Origin: Anaerohalosphaeraceae bacterium
GTDB lineage: Bacteria; Planctomycetota; Phycisphaerae; Sedimentisphaerales; UBA12454
Assembly: GCA_021108375.1 (NCBI GenBank)
Contig: JAIORA010000047.1
Span: forward strand, 38,476 to 102,475
DNA length: 64,000 nucleotides
Direction of reading: 5' to 3'
A program made the translations under genes and the position numbers. Numbering within the stretch: position 1 is the stretch's first letter; each line of letters begins with the position of its first letter. Positions 42,769-51,571 of this stretch are shown piece after piece. Below the pieces are notes generated by a model. The model was not told the origin of the DNA. It did no database searches and saw only the letters and a list, made by a program, of their open reading frames with translations.

Positions 42769-45333
42769 TTACTCCTGTTGTTCGCTATCGTTGCCGGAAT
42801 CCGGATTCTCCTGGCTGTCATCGTCGGCCAGCAGCCTGGCGGTTGCGACAACGTAGTCATCCTTTTCGAGCTTGATTAGTTTAACGCCCTGAGTATTTCG
42901 GCCGATACTGCGAACTTCCTCAAGGCCGGTACGGATAATAATTCCGCCTGCAGTTATAATCATAAGCTCATCGTCATCTTTAACGGACTTGAGCGATACA
43001 ACCTTGCCGTTCCTGTCGGTGGTTTTGATATTGATTAGTCCAAGTCCGCCCCTGCTTTGCAATCGATAATCTTCAAGGCTGGTTCGCTTGCCAAACCCTT
43101 TTTCGCAGATTGTCAGCAGCGACCCTCCCTCTTCGACTATGACCATATCTACTACCGCGTCGCCAGCACGGAGTTTTATGCCTCTTACGCCTCTGGATAC
43201 TCTGCCCATCGAGCGGGCCTGCGATTCGTCGAATCGAATAGCCATACCGTCACGCGTGCCGAGAACAATTTCATCTTTTCCGCTGGTAATTGCTGCTCCG
43301 ATGAGGTCGTCGTCTTCGTCAACTTTAACAGCTATAACGCCGTTAGTACGCGGATTGCCGTAAAGCTCCAGTGCCGACTTCTTAACAACGCCGTTTTTGG
43401 TAGCCATCACGAGTTGTCGGTCGTCAAAATCACTTACGTTGATAATTGAGGTAACCTTCTCGTCGCCAAGATTCAGCAGGTTGGCAATCGACCTGCCCTT
43501 ACTCTGCCGTGATAGTTGCGGAATGCTGTAAACTTTCAGCCAGTAGCATTTGCCGCGATTGGTAAAGACCAGCAGATAATCGTGCGTCGAGGCCGTGAAG
43601 AGCCTTTCGATAAAATCACCCTCTTTGGTATCCGAGCCGATAATCCCCCTGCCGCCTCTGCCCTGCTTGCGATAGGTATCTATCGCCATACGTTTCACAT
43701 AGCCGCTATGGCTGACCGTAACGAGAACATCTTCTTCAGCGATTAAATCTTCAATATCAAAATCTTCGGCATCTGCGGCAATCAAAGTTCTCCTTTTGTC
43801 TGCGTACTTGTCTTTCATTTCGTGAACATCTTCACGGATAATATCCAGAACGAGCTGCTCATTTGCAAGAATCGCCTCATAGCCTTCAATCTCTTCGACC
43901 AGTACGGCATATTCCTTTGCGAGTCTTTCAATTTCCATTCCTGTAAGCCGCTGTAGCTGCATAACCAAAATTGCGTCAGCTTGCGGGCCGGTAAGAAACT
44001 GGTCTTGCGAAACACGTTCGTTTATGAAATTTTCAGGCAGAAGATTCCTAAGCGTTTGTGATTCTACCAGACGCAAAGGTTTTTTCATCAGGTTAAGTTT
44101 GGCTGTTGCCGCATCGGGCGAGGCTTTGATAAGCTCAATAATTTCGTCAATATCACTTACCGCCAGGATAAGCCCTTCAAGAATATGCGCTCTGTTTCGA
44201 CATTTTTTCAGCAGGAATCTTGTACGCCTTTTGATAACATCTTTGCGATGGTCTATAAATAATTGAAGCATCTGTTTTATATTGAGAGTTTCAGGTCTGT
44301 TGTTTACCAACGCAACGTTAGCGATGGCAAAAGTTGTCTGAAGCTGTGTGTAACGGTAAAGTTTGTTGATAACAACCTGCTCTTCGGCATCTTTTTTCAG
44401 TTCGATGACAATCCGCATACCCTTGCGGTCTGATTCGTCTCTTATATCTGAAACTTCGGCTAAATTGCCGTTATGAACGTTCTCAGCAACCTTGGCAACG
44501 ATATTGGTCTTAACGACCATATACGGAATTTCCGTTACTACGATGCGTTTACGCCCCTTTTTGGTTTCCTCAATCGTGTATTTCCCGCGAACCTTAAGGT
44601 GTCCCTTACCGGTTGTGTAGGCATCTACAATGCCTTTTCGACCACATATAATTCCGCCTGTCGGGAAGTCCGGCCCAGGCAGCACTTCCATAATTTCTCT
44701 GAACCCACAGTCTGGGTCGTTAATAGTCAAAATCAGTGCATCGCAAATTTCGCCAAGATTATGCGGCGCAAGGTTCGTTGCCATTCCGACGGCAATGCCG
44801 GTAGCACCGTTGATTAAAAGGTTTGGTAATTTTGCCGGCAAAACTGTCGGCTCTGTTCGCGTCTCGTCATAGTTAGGCACAAAATCGACCGTATCACGGT
44901 TCAGGTCTTCCAGCATTTCTATTGCCGGAGCTGATAAACGCGCTTCAGTATATCGCATTGCCGCTGGCGGGTCAGCATCGATAGAGCCGAAATTGCCCTG
45001 CGGGTCAACGTGGGTATATCGCATATTCCAACTCTGGCCGAGCCTTACAAGCGTGCCGTAAGTAGCCTGGTCGCCGTGCGGATGGTAATTACCACCGGTA
45101 TCACCAACGATTTTAGCACATTTTCTGTGTTTGCTGCGAGGGTTCAGATGTAGGTCGTTCATCGCGACCAGTATTCTTCTCTGGCTTGGCTTGAGACCAT
45201 CCCTTACGTCCGGCAGTGCACGTGAAACGATTACGCTCATCGCGTAATTCATATACGAATTCTTCATCTCATCGAGAATCAGCACATCCTCGAACTGCTC
45301 GGTTTTTTCGTTGGTCTTTTCGACTTCGTCCAT
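42769..45333 (-). CDS. gyrA: DNA gyrase subunit A
   Basis: An 854-residue type IIA topoisomerase subunit that introduces negative supercoils together with GyrB. The catalytic Tyr is in AAMRYTEARLS. The GyrA box appears as QGRGGRG near residue 560 (canonical QRRGGKG), which supports gyrase rather than ParC, and the C-terminal beta-pinwheel repeats follow. In the quinolone-determining segment the residues corresponding to E. coli Ser83 and Asp87 are Gln and Gly (HPHGDQATYGTLVR). Start MDEVEKTNEKTEQFEDVLI is plausible. Cotranscribed with holA. Confidence 0.95.
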   Translation of the reverse strand: MDEVEKTNEKTEQFEDVLILDEMKNSYMNYAMSVIVSRALPDVRDGLKPSQRRILVAMNDLHLNPRSKHRKCAKIVGDTGGNYHPHGDQATYGTLVRLGQSWNMRYTHVDPQGNFGSIDADPPAAMRYTEARLSAPAIEMLEDLNRDTVDFVPNYDETRTEPTVLPAKLPNLLINGATGIAVGMATNLAPHNLGEICDALILTINDPDCGFREIMEVLPGPDFPTGGIICGRKGIVDAYTTGKGHLKVRGKYTIEETKKGRKRIVVTEIPYMVVKTNIVAKVAENVHNGNLAEVSDIRDESDRKGMRIVIELKKDAEEQVVINKLYRYTQLQTTFAIANVALVNNRPETLNIKQMLQLFIDHRKDVIKRRTRFLLKKCRNRAHILEGLILAVSDIDEIIELIKASPDAATAKLNLMKKPLRLVESQTLRNLLPENFINERVSQDQFLTGPQADAILVMQLQRLTGMEIERLAKEYAVLVEEIEGYEAILANEQLVLDIIREDVHEMKDKYADKRRTLIAADAEDFDIEDLIAEEDVLVTVSHSGYVKRMAIDTYRKQGRGGRGIIGSDTKEGDFIERLFTASTHDYLLVFTNRGKCYWLKVYSIPQLSRQSKGRSIANLLNLGDEKVTSIINVSDFDDRQLVMATKNGVVKKSALELYGNPRTNGVIAVKVDEDDDLIGAAITSGKDEIVLGTRDGMAIRFDESQARSMGRVSRGVRGIKLRAGDAVVDMVIVEEGGSLLTICEKGFGKRTSLEDYRLQSRGGLGLINIKTTDRNGKVVSLKSVKDDDELMIITAGGIIIRTGLEEVRSIGRNTQGVKLIKLEKDDYVVATARLLADDDSQENPDSGNDSEQQE

Positions 45334-45376
45334 GATTCTAAATTCCTGTTATACTAAAGTTCTTCCAAACACAGTA

Positions 45377-45405
45377 GTTTATTACCAAAATAGCTTAAAG
45401 TCAAG
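45377..45405 (-). promoter_or_regulatory. gyrA promoter
   Basis: TTGACT (45405-45400), 17 bp and TAAACT (45382-45377) on the minus strand, start near 45370, leader about 37 nt. Confidence 0.5.
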
Positions 45406-45425
45406 AAAAACCGCCCTGAAACTTG

Positions 45426-46499
45426 TCATAACTTACTATCGGTCTCCTCAATAATTTCAGCTTCAAGCCTCTCCTGATTTGGCAAATGCCGACCTGTCAT
45501 ATGTATTACAACTCCCGGCACCGAAACTATCAGAAGCATCAACCTTTGCGTAAGGCCCAGCACAAGCCCCTGCAACGCACTGACAGTTGTAACTCTTGCG
45601 AACATCCCTTTCAGCCCAAGCTCCATAACGCCTGCCCCGCCTATACTGATTGGGATAAAACCTATTATCCACGACATCGGGAAGAACATAAAATAGTACT
45701 TCAAATGAGCTTCTATTCCGAGATTTCTGCCTACCAGCCAAAAGCCGATAATCGCCAGCCCTTGACAGCCCAGCGATAGAAGGACAGCCAAAGCAACCGC
45801 TAATGGCCTGCGCAGATATAGCTTAAACGCTTCAAATGATTTCACAAGGACTACCGAACCCTTACCCCAGACAGTCCGCAGCAGCCCCCTGCCTTTAGGC
45901 ATTATGCACATCAGTACCAAAAGCAGGATACCCACCCCTGCCGCAACGGCAATTACAGGCCACATCGCTGAAATTTTGCCTGCCAAATCGAAACTGCCAG
46001 CTGACAGTTCAAATTCTCCGCCAGTTTCATCAGACGGTATCAGCCAGTAAGCCCCAAAGGCCATACCGATTGTACAGGCCAATCCGATTGCCCTATCTAC
46101 AAAAACGCTCAAGGCAGCGGCAACCTTTTTGTCGGTGTGTTTTGTTACGTACCAGGCTCGAAGCAAATCCCCCCCGACCGAGCCGGGCAGGCAGTTATTA
46201 TAAAACAACCCCAGAAAATGCAGCTTCATTGCCGGCCAGAAATCGATATGAATTTTCTGAGCCCAGAGCAGAACCCGCCATCTGCATACAAAGATAAATT
46301 GGGCAGCGATATACAGAGCGACCGCGAGGGCAAAAACCGAAATATCGAGATTGAGAAAGACATCCCTTACTTCAGCCAGACTTTGGCCCCTAAAGGCAAA
46401 ATAAATCGCAACCAACGCCACTACCAGTCGAATAATGTGCGATAAATGGCGTTTTTTAGACTTTTTAGTTGTTTCAGTTGTTGATTTATCAGTAACCAC
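45426..46499 (-). CDS. UPF0104/AglD-type flippase-like membrane protein
   Basis: A 357-residue protein of the lysylphosphatidylglycerol-synthase transmembrane/UPF0104 family, with about eight membrane helices. Family blocks visible are FVCRWRVLL, LHFLGLFYNNCLPGSVGGDLLRAWYV (about 88-112), FVDRAIGL and PISIGGAGVMELGLKGM. Related proteins are proposed to flip or modify lipids; no MprF synthase domain is attached here. GTG start with AAGGAA upstream. It is divergent from hisI. Confidence 0.85.
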   Translation of the reverse strand: MVTDKSTTETTKKSKKRHLSHIIRLVVALVAIYFAFRGQSLAEVRDVFLNLDISVFALAVALYIAAQFIFVCRWRVLLWAQKIHIDFWPAMKLHFLGLFYNNCLPGSVGGDLLRAWYVTKHTDKKVAAALSVFVDRAIGLACTIGMAFGAYWLIPSDETGGEFELSAGSFDLAGKISAMWPVIAVAAGVGILLLVLMCIMPKGRGLLRTVWGKGSVVLVKSFEAFKLYLRRPLAVALAVLLSLGCQGLAIIGFWLVGRNLGIEAHLKYYFMFFPMSWIIGFIPISIGGAGVMELGLKGMFARVTTVSALQGLVLGLTQRLMLLIVSVPGVVIHMTGRHLPNQERLEAEIIEETDSKL

Positions 46500-46593
46500 T
46501 GCTTTTCCTTAAAAAAACTTGAGTTCGGACATAATAACTGCTAAAACATCACCTTACAAGCAGATAAATACCTATATATTAAGGAACAAAATC

Positions 46594-47007
46594 GTGGCAG
46601 CAAACAAAGAAATTGAGCAGGGATTGACATTTACACCAAAATTTGACTCTAACGGTCTAATTACTGCCATTAGCCAGGACGCTGATTCCGGCCAAGTGCT
46701 AATGGTCGCTTATATGAACAAAGAGGCCCTGGATTTGACAATAAGTACCGGAAACGCTGTGTTTTTCAGCAGAAGCAGGCAAAAACTCTGGAAAAAGGGC
46801 GAAGAGAGCGGCCACGTCCAGAAAGTGCAGCAGATTCTTGTCGATTGTGACCAGGATTGCCTGATTTTAAAGGTAAAAGTTGACCAGGGCCAATGCCACG
46901 TTGGTTATCAGTCCTGTTTTTACAGAAAACTCAAACAAAACAGCCCTAATGAACTCGAATTTGTCGCCGAAAAGGTTTACGACCCCGCCGAAGCGTACAA
47001 GAAGTAG
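46594..47007 (+). CDS. hisI: phosphoribosyl-AMP cyclohydrolase
   Basis: A 137-residue enzyme for the third step of histidine biosynthesis (PR-AMP to ProFAR). It shows QDADSGQVLMVAYMNKEAL, VFFSRSRQKLWKKGEESGH and the zinc ligands in VDCDQDCLILKV and QCHVGYQSCFYR. The HisE pyrophosphohydrolase domain is not fused. GTG 46594 preceded by AAGGA at eight bases is preferred; an upstream start at 46519 would add 25 residues unlike the family. No other his genes are adjacent. Confidence 0.93.
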   Translation: MAANKEIEQGLTFTPKFDSNGLITAISQDADSGQVLMVAYMNKEALDLTISTGNAVFFSRSRQKLWKKGEESGHVQKVQQILVDCDQDCLILKVKVDQGQCHVGYQSCFYRKLKQNSPNELEFVAEKVYDPAEAYKK

Positions 47008-47036
47008 AAAACAGCTTTAACGGCCTTAAAATCGCC

Positions 47037-47064
47037 TTGCAAATACTTTATTTTGCGCTATAAT
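47037..47064 (+). promoter_or_regulatory. promoter of the TPR-alphaCTD gene
   Basis: TTGCAA (47037-47042), 16 bp and a perfect TATAAT (47059-47064). Predicted start near 47071 and a leader of about 65 nt with AAGGAG ahead of the ATG pair at 47136/47139. Confidence 0.55.
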
Positions 47065-47135
47065 ACCCTGTTCGTAAAATTCTTGAAAAACTAAACGGAT
47101 TAAATGGTTTTCACAATTTAAGGAGCCTGTGGGCA

Positions 47136-48449
47136 ATGATGACAATTACCAAACCTGAAATTGACTTGTTCAACATTGAAACAATTACTATTGAGCAAAT
47201 TTGCCAACTGGCCGACTATGTTCGTTCCAGTGAGTCAAAAATTATCGAATTCTCAGCCCAGCTTGATGAGACTGCCGAAAAAGCCGGTAAGAAAAATTAC
47301 CTTGCAATCGGTGTGGCAATGACTATCGCCAAAAGATATGCTGAGGCTGCTGAAAATCTGGAAAAAGCTGCTGATTCACAGGAAAAATATCTTGAGCTGG
47401 CTTATGTGTACAGAAAACTGGGCAATTTCGACAAGGCTCTAACTTCTATCGACAAGGCTGCGACGAGCAAAGCCGATGCACTGGTGGTCAGCCTCGAAAA
47501 GGCTAACATTTACCGCCTTATAAAAGATTTCGATTCAGCCAAAAAACAACTGAAAGATTGTGAAAATTTCAAAAAAGTCAGTCCGCAATATCACTATATT
47601 CTGGCCAGATGTCTTGAGTCGCAGGGGTTGTATTCAGAGGCGATTAAAAATTATAATATCGCTATCGAAATCGACCCTGCCTTTACCAAGGCTCTGTTCC
47701 ATTTGGCATTTATTCTCGATTTGCGTGGCGAAGAAGATGCCGCGATAGATTACTATAAACAACTGCTCTCCGGCAATCCCGGCTATGTGAGCGCCCTTTT
47801 AAATCTTACGGTTCTATACGAAGATAAAGCCAAGTACAGCAAGGCCCTCAAGTGTGTCGAGCAGGTACTCAAATTTCATCCGAACAACGCGCGTGCGATT
47901 CTCTTTAAGAAGGACATTCTCGGCTCTGAGACAATGCTTTATGACGAAGAATCCATTAAGAATAAGAACCAGGAAGATAAGATGCTCGAAACGCCGATTA
48001 CCGATTTTGAACTTTCGGTCAGGAGCAGGAACTGCCTCAAGAAAATGAACATAAATTCCATCGGCGATTTGCTGAGAATATCCGAAGCGGAACTTTTGGC
48101 ATATAAGAACTTTGGCGAAACTTCGCTTAATGAAATTAAGCGGGTTCTTGAACTCAAGGGAATGAGACTCGGTATGGCTGCGGAGGATGGCAGTCAATCG
48201 CCCCTGACATTGTCCGAGAACGATAATTCAGATATAGAGCAGGAACTGCTTGACAAATCACTTGATGATTTTGAGCTTTCCGTAAGAGCCAGAAAATGCC
48301 TCAGACACCTCAATATGAATACGGTAGGCAGTCTTGTCGCAAAGACAGAGGCCGAACTGCTTGGAGTAAAGAATTTCGGCATTACCAGTCTTATCGAGAT
48401 TAAACAGCTTCTCGACAGTGTTGGTCTTGGCCTGCGAAGAATCGAGTAG
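47136..48449 (+). CDS. TPR protein with two RNA-polymerase alpha C-terminal-like domains
   Basis: A 437-residue protein with no signal peptide. Residues ~50-260 form about six TPR-like helical pairs ([32 protein letters not shown] is a textbook repeat). Residues 287-347 are a clear alpha[19 protein letters not shown] with the equivalents of E. coli Arg265, Asn268 and Cys269, then [11 protein letters not shown] keeping Gly296 and Ser299 but with Thr for Lys298. Residues 375-435 are a second copy ([16 protein letters not shown]), keeping Arg265 but with Lys for Asn268. A charged linker joins them. AlphaCTD binds UP-element DNA and regulators; this protein may act at promoters or compete with alpha. 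It is not rpoA: the N-terminal assembly domain is absent. spoIID-like follows by 11 bp. Confidence 0.85.
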   Translation: MMTITKPEIDLFNIETITIEQICQLADYVRSSESKIIEFSAQLDETAEKAGKKNYLAIGVAMTIAKRYAEAAENLEKAADSQEKYLELAYVYRKLGNFDKALTSIDKAATSKADALVVSLEKANIYRLIKDFDSAKKQLKDCENFKKVSPQYHYILARCLESQGLYSEAIKNYNIAIEIDPAFTKALFHLAFILDLRGEEDAAIDYYKQLLSGNPGYVSALLNLTVLYEDKAKYSKALKCVEQVLKFHPNNARAILFKKDILGSETMLYDEESIKNKNQEDKMLETPITDFELSVRSRNCLKKMNINSIGDLLRISEAELLAYKNFGETSLNEIKRVLELKGMRLGMAAEDGSQSPLTLSENDNSDIEQELLDKSLDDFELSVRARKCLRHLNMNTVGSLVAKTEAELLGVKNFGITSLIEIKQLLDSVGLGLRRIE

Positions 48450-48460
48450 TACAGGCGGCA

Positions 48461-49705
48461 ATGAAACGTCCAGGAAAATTTTACATAAAGATACTTAAAG
48501 CGATATTGCTTTGCGCTGCCATAGGCGGCTGTATCGGCATATCTGAATATGACCGCAGCAGGGAAAATTCAATTCCGCAAGACTGCTATATCAGGGTCTG
48601 TCTGCTTGAAAACATTGCTCAAGCCACCATCAGTGTTTCCGGCGGATTTGAAATAACCAATAACAGCAGCGGCAAAACAGTGACAGTTTCTCAGGGCAAA
48701 AAGCCTTTTGATGTCAGCGTCTCAAATGGCACTTTCCAACTCGGCCCTCAATCCTTTGCCGCAGAGAGTATCACAATAGCTCCGCAGAACGATGCGACTT
48801 TCAGCATAAACAAAAGTTTCTTTCGCGGCAAACTCCGGTTATTGCTGGATTCCGATAAGAAAAGTTTTACAGTAATTAACCACGTTACAATGGAAGCATA
48901 TTTGTATGGCGTGATAGCGGCAGAGATGCCAAGCTATTGGGAACTCGAAGCGTTAAAAGCGCAGACAGTCGCTGCAAGAACGTATTGTTTTTACATAAAA
49001 AATAAATTCGGCAAAGGCAGAAATTGGGACGTAAAGGCTACTCAGGCAAATCAGGTTTATAAGGGCATTGCTGCCGAGACTTCAAGAACGAAAAACGCCG
49101 TGGATTCTACCTTTGGTCAGGTTCTAAGTTCATCCGATGGTGATGGACAAAAGGGAACTTTCCCTGCATATTACAGCTCAATTTGCGGAGGCCACACCGA
49201 AGATAGCCAAAAGGTTTTCGGCGACAGCTACGCCCCGCTTGCAGGTGTGGATTGTCCCTATTGCAGAGGTACTACTCGTTCGAGCCTGTTCTACTGGCCC
49301 AAAGTCGAATTTGACAAACAGTTCGTAAATGACCGGCTAATGGCCAGGTACCCATCTCTGAAAAAACTTGAAAAAATAAAAGACATTGTCGTCAAAGCCG
49401 AAAAAGATTACGGCAATTTTAAACGCATTTTAAGCGTCGGGCTAATCGGCACAAACGGCAAAACAAATTCTCTGCGGGCAGAAGACCTAAGACTTGCAAT
49501 CGACCCGACCGGCAGTAAAATACAGAGTACCAGTTGCGCAATAACATCACATAAAGACAAATATATTTTTGTCGCTGGTCGAGGCTTTGGACACAGCACC
49601 GGGCTTTGTCAATATGGAGCAAGGCAGATGGCCAGAGAAAAAAAACAGTATCGCCAGATTCTAAACTTTTATTATCCCGGCTCTAAAATAATAACCTTAT
49701 ATTGA
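48461..49705 (+). CDS. SpoIID/LytB-domain protein
   Basis: A 414-residue exported protein. A signal segment with cysteine (LCAAIGGC, about residue 24) suggests a lipoprotein. The SpoIID domain is visible as MEAYLYGVIAAEMPSYWELEALKAQTVAARTY (about 145-176, with the catalytic-type Glu), AYYSSICGGHTEDSQKVF, and VAGRGFGHSTGLCQYGARQMA (about 370-390). SpoIID proteins are lytic transglycosylases acting on denuded glycan strands; relatives in non-sporulating bacteria act in cell-wall turnover. Probably cotranscribed with the TPR-alphaCTD gene. Confidence 0.85.
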   Translation: MKRPGKFYIKILKAILLCAAIGGCIGISEYDRSRENSIPQDCYIRVCLLENIAQATISVSGGFEITNNSSGKTVTVSQGKKPFDVSVSNGTFQLGPQSFAAESITIAPQNDATFSINKSFFRGKLRLLLDSDKKSFTVINHVTMEAYLYGVIAAEMPSYWELEALKAQTVAARTYCFYIKNKFGKGRNWDVKATQANQVYKGIAAETSRTKNAVDSTFGQVLSSSDGDGQKGTFPAYYSSICGGHTEDSQKVFGDSYAPLAGVDCPYCRGTTRSSLFYWPKVEFDKQFVNDRLMARYPSLKKLEKIKDIVVKAEKDYGNFKRILSVGLIGTNGKTNSLRAEDLRLAIDPTGSKIQSTSCAITSHKDKYIFVAGRGFGHSTGLCQYGARQMAREKKQYRQILNFYYPGSKIITLY

Positions 49706-49707
49706 AG

Positions 49708-49724
49708 GGAACCTCTAAAAATTC
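49708..49724 (+). repeat. short dispersed repeat GGAACCTCTAAAAATTC, copy 2
   Basis: Exact second copy of the 17-mer at 26443-26459, again just after a stop codon and in the same orientation. Confidence 0.5.
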
Positions 49725-49766
49725 ATTTTGGCGAACAAGCGAACCTTTTTATCGCCGGACTGCGTC

Positions 49767-49807
49767 AGACAAAAGCCGCTTTATCTACGGATAAAGCTGA
49801 TTTGTCT
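49767..49807 (+). other. long RNA hairpin between spoIID-like and tgt
   Basis: AGACAAA (49767-49773) pairs with TTTGTCT (49801-49807), and inside it GCTTTATC (49778-49785) pairs perfectly with GATAAAGC (49790-49797) around a TACG loop. A GCCGGAC word occurs directly repeated on both flanks. No clean T run follows, so it is a weak terminator candidate or a structured leader of tgt. Confidence 0.45.
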
Positions 49808-49880
49808 TTCTTGCCGGACAACAAAAATTTTCTACTTGTCGCTCAAAAGCAATTATTAGAGCTACCCTAATTTGTTCACT

Positions 49881-51023
49881 ATGAATCATTTTATAATAAC
49901 AGCAAAAGACAAAGATTCCTCAGCAAGGTGTGGCGTTTTGCAAACCACTCACGGCGAGATTAGAACCCCGGTTTTTATGCCGGTCGGAACAAGAGCAACC
50001 GTAAAGGGATTGCTGCCTGACCGGCTCGAAAAAACAGGTTCGCAAATCGTTCTGGCCAATACCTTCCATATGATGCTTCGGCCGGGTGTCGAAACGGTCG
50101 AAAAACTTGGCGGATTGCACAAATTGATGGCCTGGAACAAACCAATACTGACCGATAGCGGAGGGTATCAGGTATTTTCACTGGCGAAAATCAACCGAAA
50201 AGGCGATGACGGGGTTGAATTTGCCAGCCCGTATGACGGCAAAAAGGTGTATCTCGACCCGAAAATTGTAACAAATGTCCAAAATCGCCTTGGAGCCGAC
50301 ATTATTATGTGCTTTGATGAGTGTCCGCCCTTTCCGTGCAGCCAGCAGGAACTGCATAAAGCGGTCGAAAGGACTATTCGCTGGGCAAAAATTTGCAAAG
50401 AATCGCACGCCAACCAAAACCAGCACCTTTTTGGCATAGTACAAGGCGGCATAGATGCCAATCTTCGCGCAGAATGTACAAAAGAGCTGGTTAAACTGGA
50501 TTTTCCCGGCTATGCCATCGGCGGTCTAAGTGTCGGCGAAGGCTATGAGAATATGAAAAACACGCTCGATAGCACCGTTTCGTTTATGCCGGAAAACAAG
50601 CCCCGGTACCTTATGGGCGTTGGCACTCCGGCTGATATAATCGCTGCGGTAGCGGCAGGCGTGGATATGTTCGATTGCGTAATGCCCACCAGGAACGGTC
50701 GAAACGCACTGGCATTTACCTGGTCCGGGCCAATAAGACTGCGAAACAGCGCGTATATTGACGATACAAGCCCGATAGAGGCCGATTGCGACTGTTATTG
50801 CTGCAAAAACTTCACAAAAGCAGCGATAAGACACTTTTTTAATGTGGGCGAAATGCTCGGCCCGATTTTATTATCGTTGCATAATATAGCTTTTTATCAT
50901 AATTTGATGGACAAAATAAAGCAAAATATAGACAATGGCACGTTTAAAAGCTGGGCAGAGCAGATGTCTGAATCGCCTGCTTTTAAGGTAAAGAGCCAAC
51001 CAAAAGAAAATAACGACGAATAA
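49881..51023 (+). CDS. tgt: tRNA-guanine transglycosylase
   Basis: A 380-residue enzyme exchanging guanine-34 for preQ1 in tRNAs for Asp, Asn, His and Tyr. It shows FMPVGTRATVKGL, the substrate-site ILTDSGGYQVFSLAK, GIVQGGIDANLR, GGLSVGE, the nucleophile Asp region DMFDCVMPTRNGRNA, and the zinc-site CDCYCCKNFTKAAIRH. ATG 49881 (MNHFIITA) is preferred over the TTG 49872. It heads the conserved tgt-yajC-secDF cluster. Confidence 0.95.
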   Translation: MNHFIITAKDKDSSARCGVLQTTHGEIRTPVFMPVGTRATVKGLLPDRLEKTGSQIVLANTFHMMLRPGVETVEKLGGLHKLMAWNKPILTDSGGYQVFSLAKINRKGDDGVEFASPYDGKKVYLDPKIVTNVQNRLGADIIMCFDECPPFPCSQQELHKAVERTIRWAKICKESHANQNQHLFGIVQGGIDANLRAECTKELVKLDFPGYAIGGLSVGEGYENMKNTLDSTVSFMPENKPRYLMGVGTPADIIAAVAAGVDMFDCVMPTRNGRNALAFTWSGPIRLRNSAYIDDTSPIEADCDCYCCKNFTKAAIRHFFNVGEMLGPILLSLHNIAFYHNLMDKIKQNIDNGTFKSWAEQMSESPAFKVKSQPKENNDE

Positions 51024-51057
51024 ACGAATAAGCAAATAAACGAAAGGAATGCGGGAA

Positions 51058-51456
51058 ATGGATAATATCTGGATGATAGCGGAAACCGAGGTAGTTACAT
51101 CAGAACCAATCGACGTGGTTCAGACCGAAACAACGAGCACTACTCAGCAGGCCGACCCCAATTCGGTGGTATGTAAACCTGCCCCCAAGTCGAACCCAAT
51201 ACAGTTTGTTTTCATAGGTCTGATTTTTGTAATGCTGTACTTTGTAATGTTCCGCGGGCCCAAGAAAAAACAGCAGCAGCAAAAGAAGATGGTAGATTCG
51301 TTGAAGAAAAACGACCGCGTGCAGACTATTGGCGGGATATTGGGTACGGTTATTGATATTAACGAAAGCGAAGTAACAATTAAGATAGATGAGTCCAACA
51401 ATACTAAGATGAAGTTGCAGGTCAATGCTATCAGCCGGGTCATTGAGCAAAATTAG
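51058..51456 (+). CDS. yajC: preprotein translocase accessory subunit YajC
   Basis: A 132-residue protein with a longer than usual N-terminal Thr/Gln-rich extracytoplasmic stretch (about 1-45), one membrane helix (PIQFVFIGLIFVMLYFVMF, about 46-64) and the cytoplasmic YajC domain RGPKKKQQQQKKMVDSLKKNDRVQTIGGILGTV. AAAGGA nine bases before ATG 51058 supports this start over 51049. It works with SecDF in protein export. Confidence 0.92.
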   Translation: MDNIWMIAETEVVTSEPIDVVQTETTSTTQQADPNSVVCKPAPKSNPIQFVFIGLIFVMLYFVMFRGPKKKQQQQKKMVDSLKKNDRVQTIGGILGTVIDINESEVTIKIDESNNTKMKLQVNAISRVIEQN

Positions 51457-51535
51457 AAACTATCCCAAAACCCTTATTTTTGGCACTGGCAATGCCACGA
51501 ATGGTGTTTATTATGGTTTTTGGGATGAATTATAA
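51454..51535 (+). repeat. 82-bp palindromic dispersed element, copy 1
   Basis: Matches 58404-58485 at 80 of 82 positions by my count. The element is bounded by ATCCCAAAACC (51462-51472) and GGTTTTTGGGAT (51515-51526) and contains an inner TGGCA/TGCCA hairpin (51481-51497). It begins at the yajC stop and lies upstream of secDF. Terminal inverted repeats and small size resemble a MITE or an intergenic palindromic repeat. Confidence 0.8.
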
Positions 51536-51571
51536 CAACAAATAGATAAACTTTTTTCGGGAACTAATATA

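Noticed and set aside
49706..49880. preQ1 riboswitch upstream of tgt
   Set aside because: CCTCTAAAAATTC superficially resembles the preQ1-I tail, but the aptamer stem is missing and the same 17-mer follows manA.
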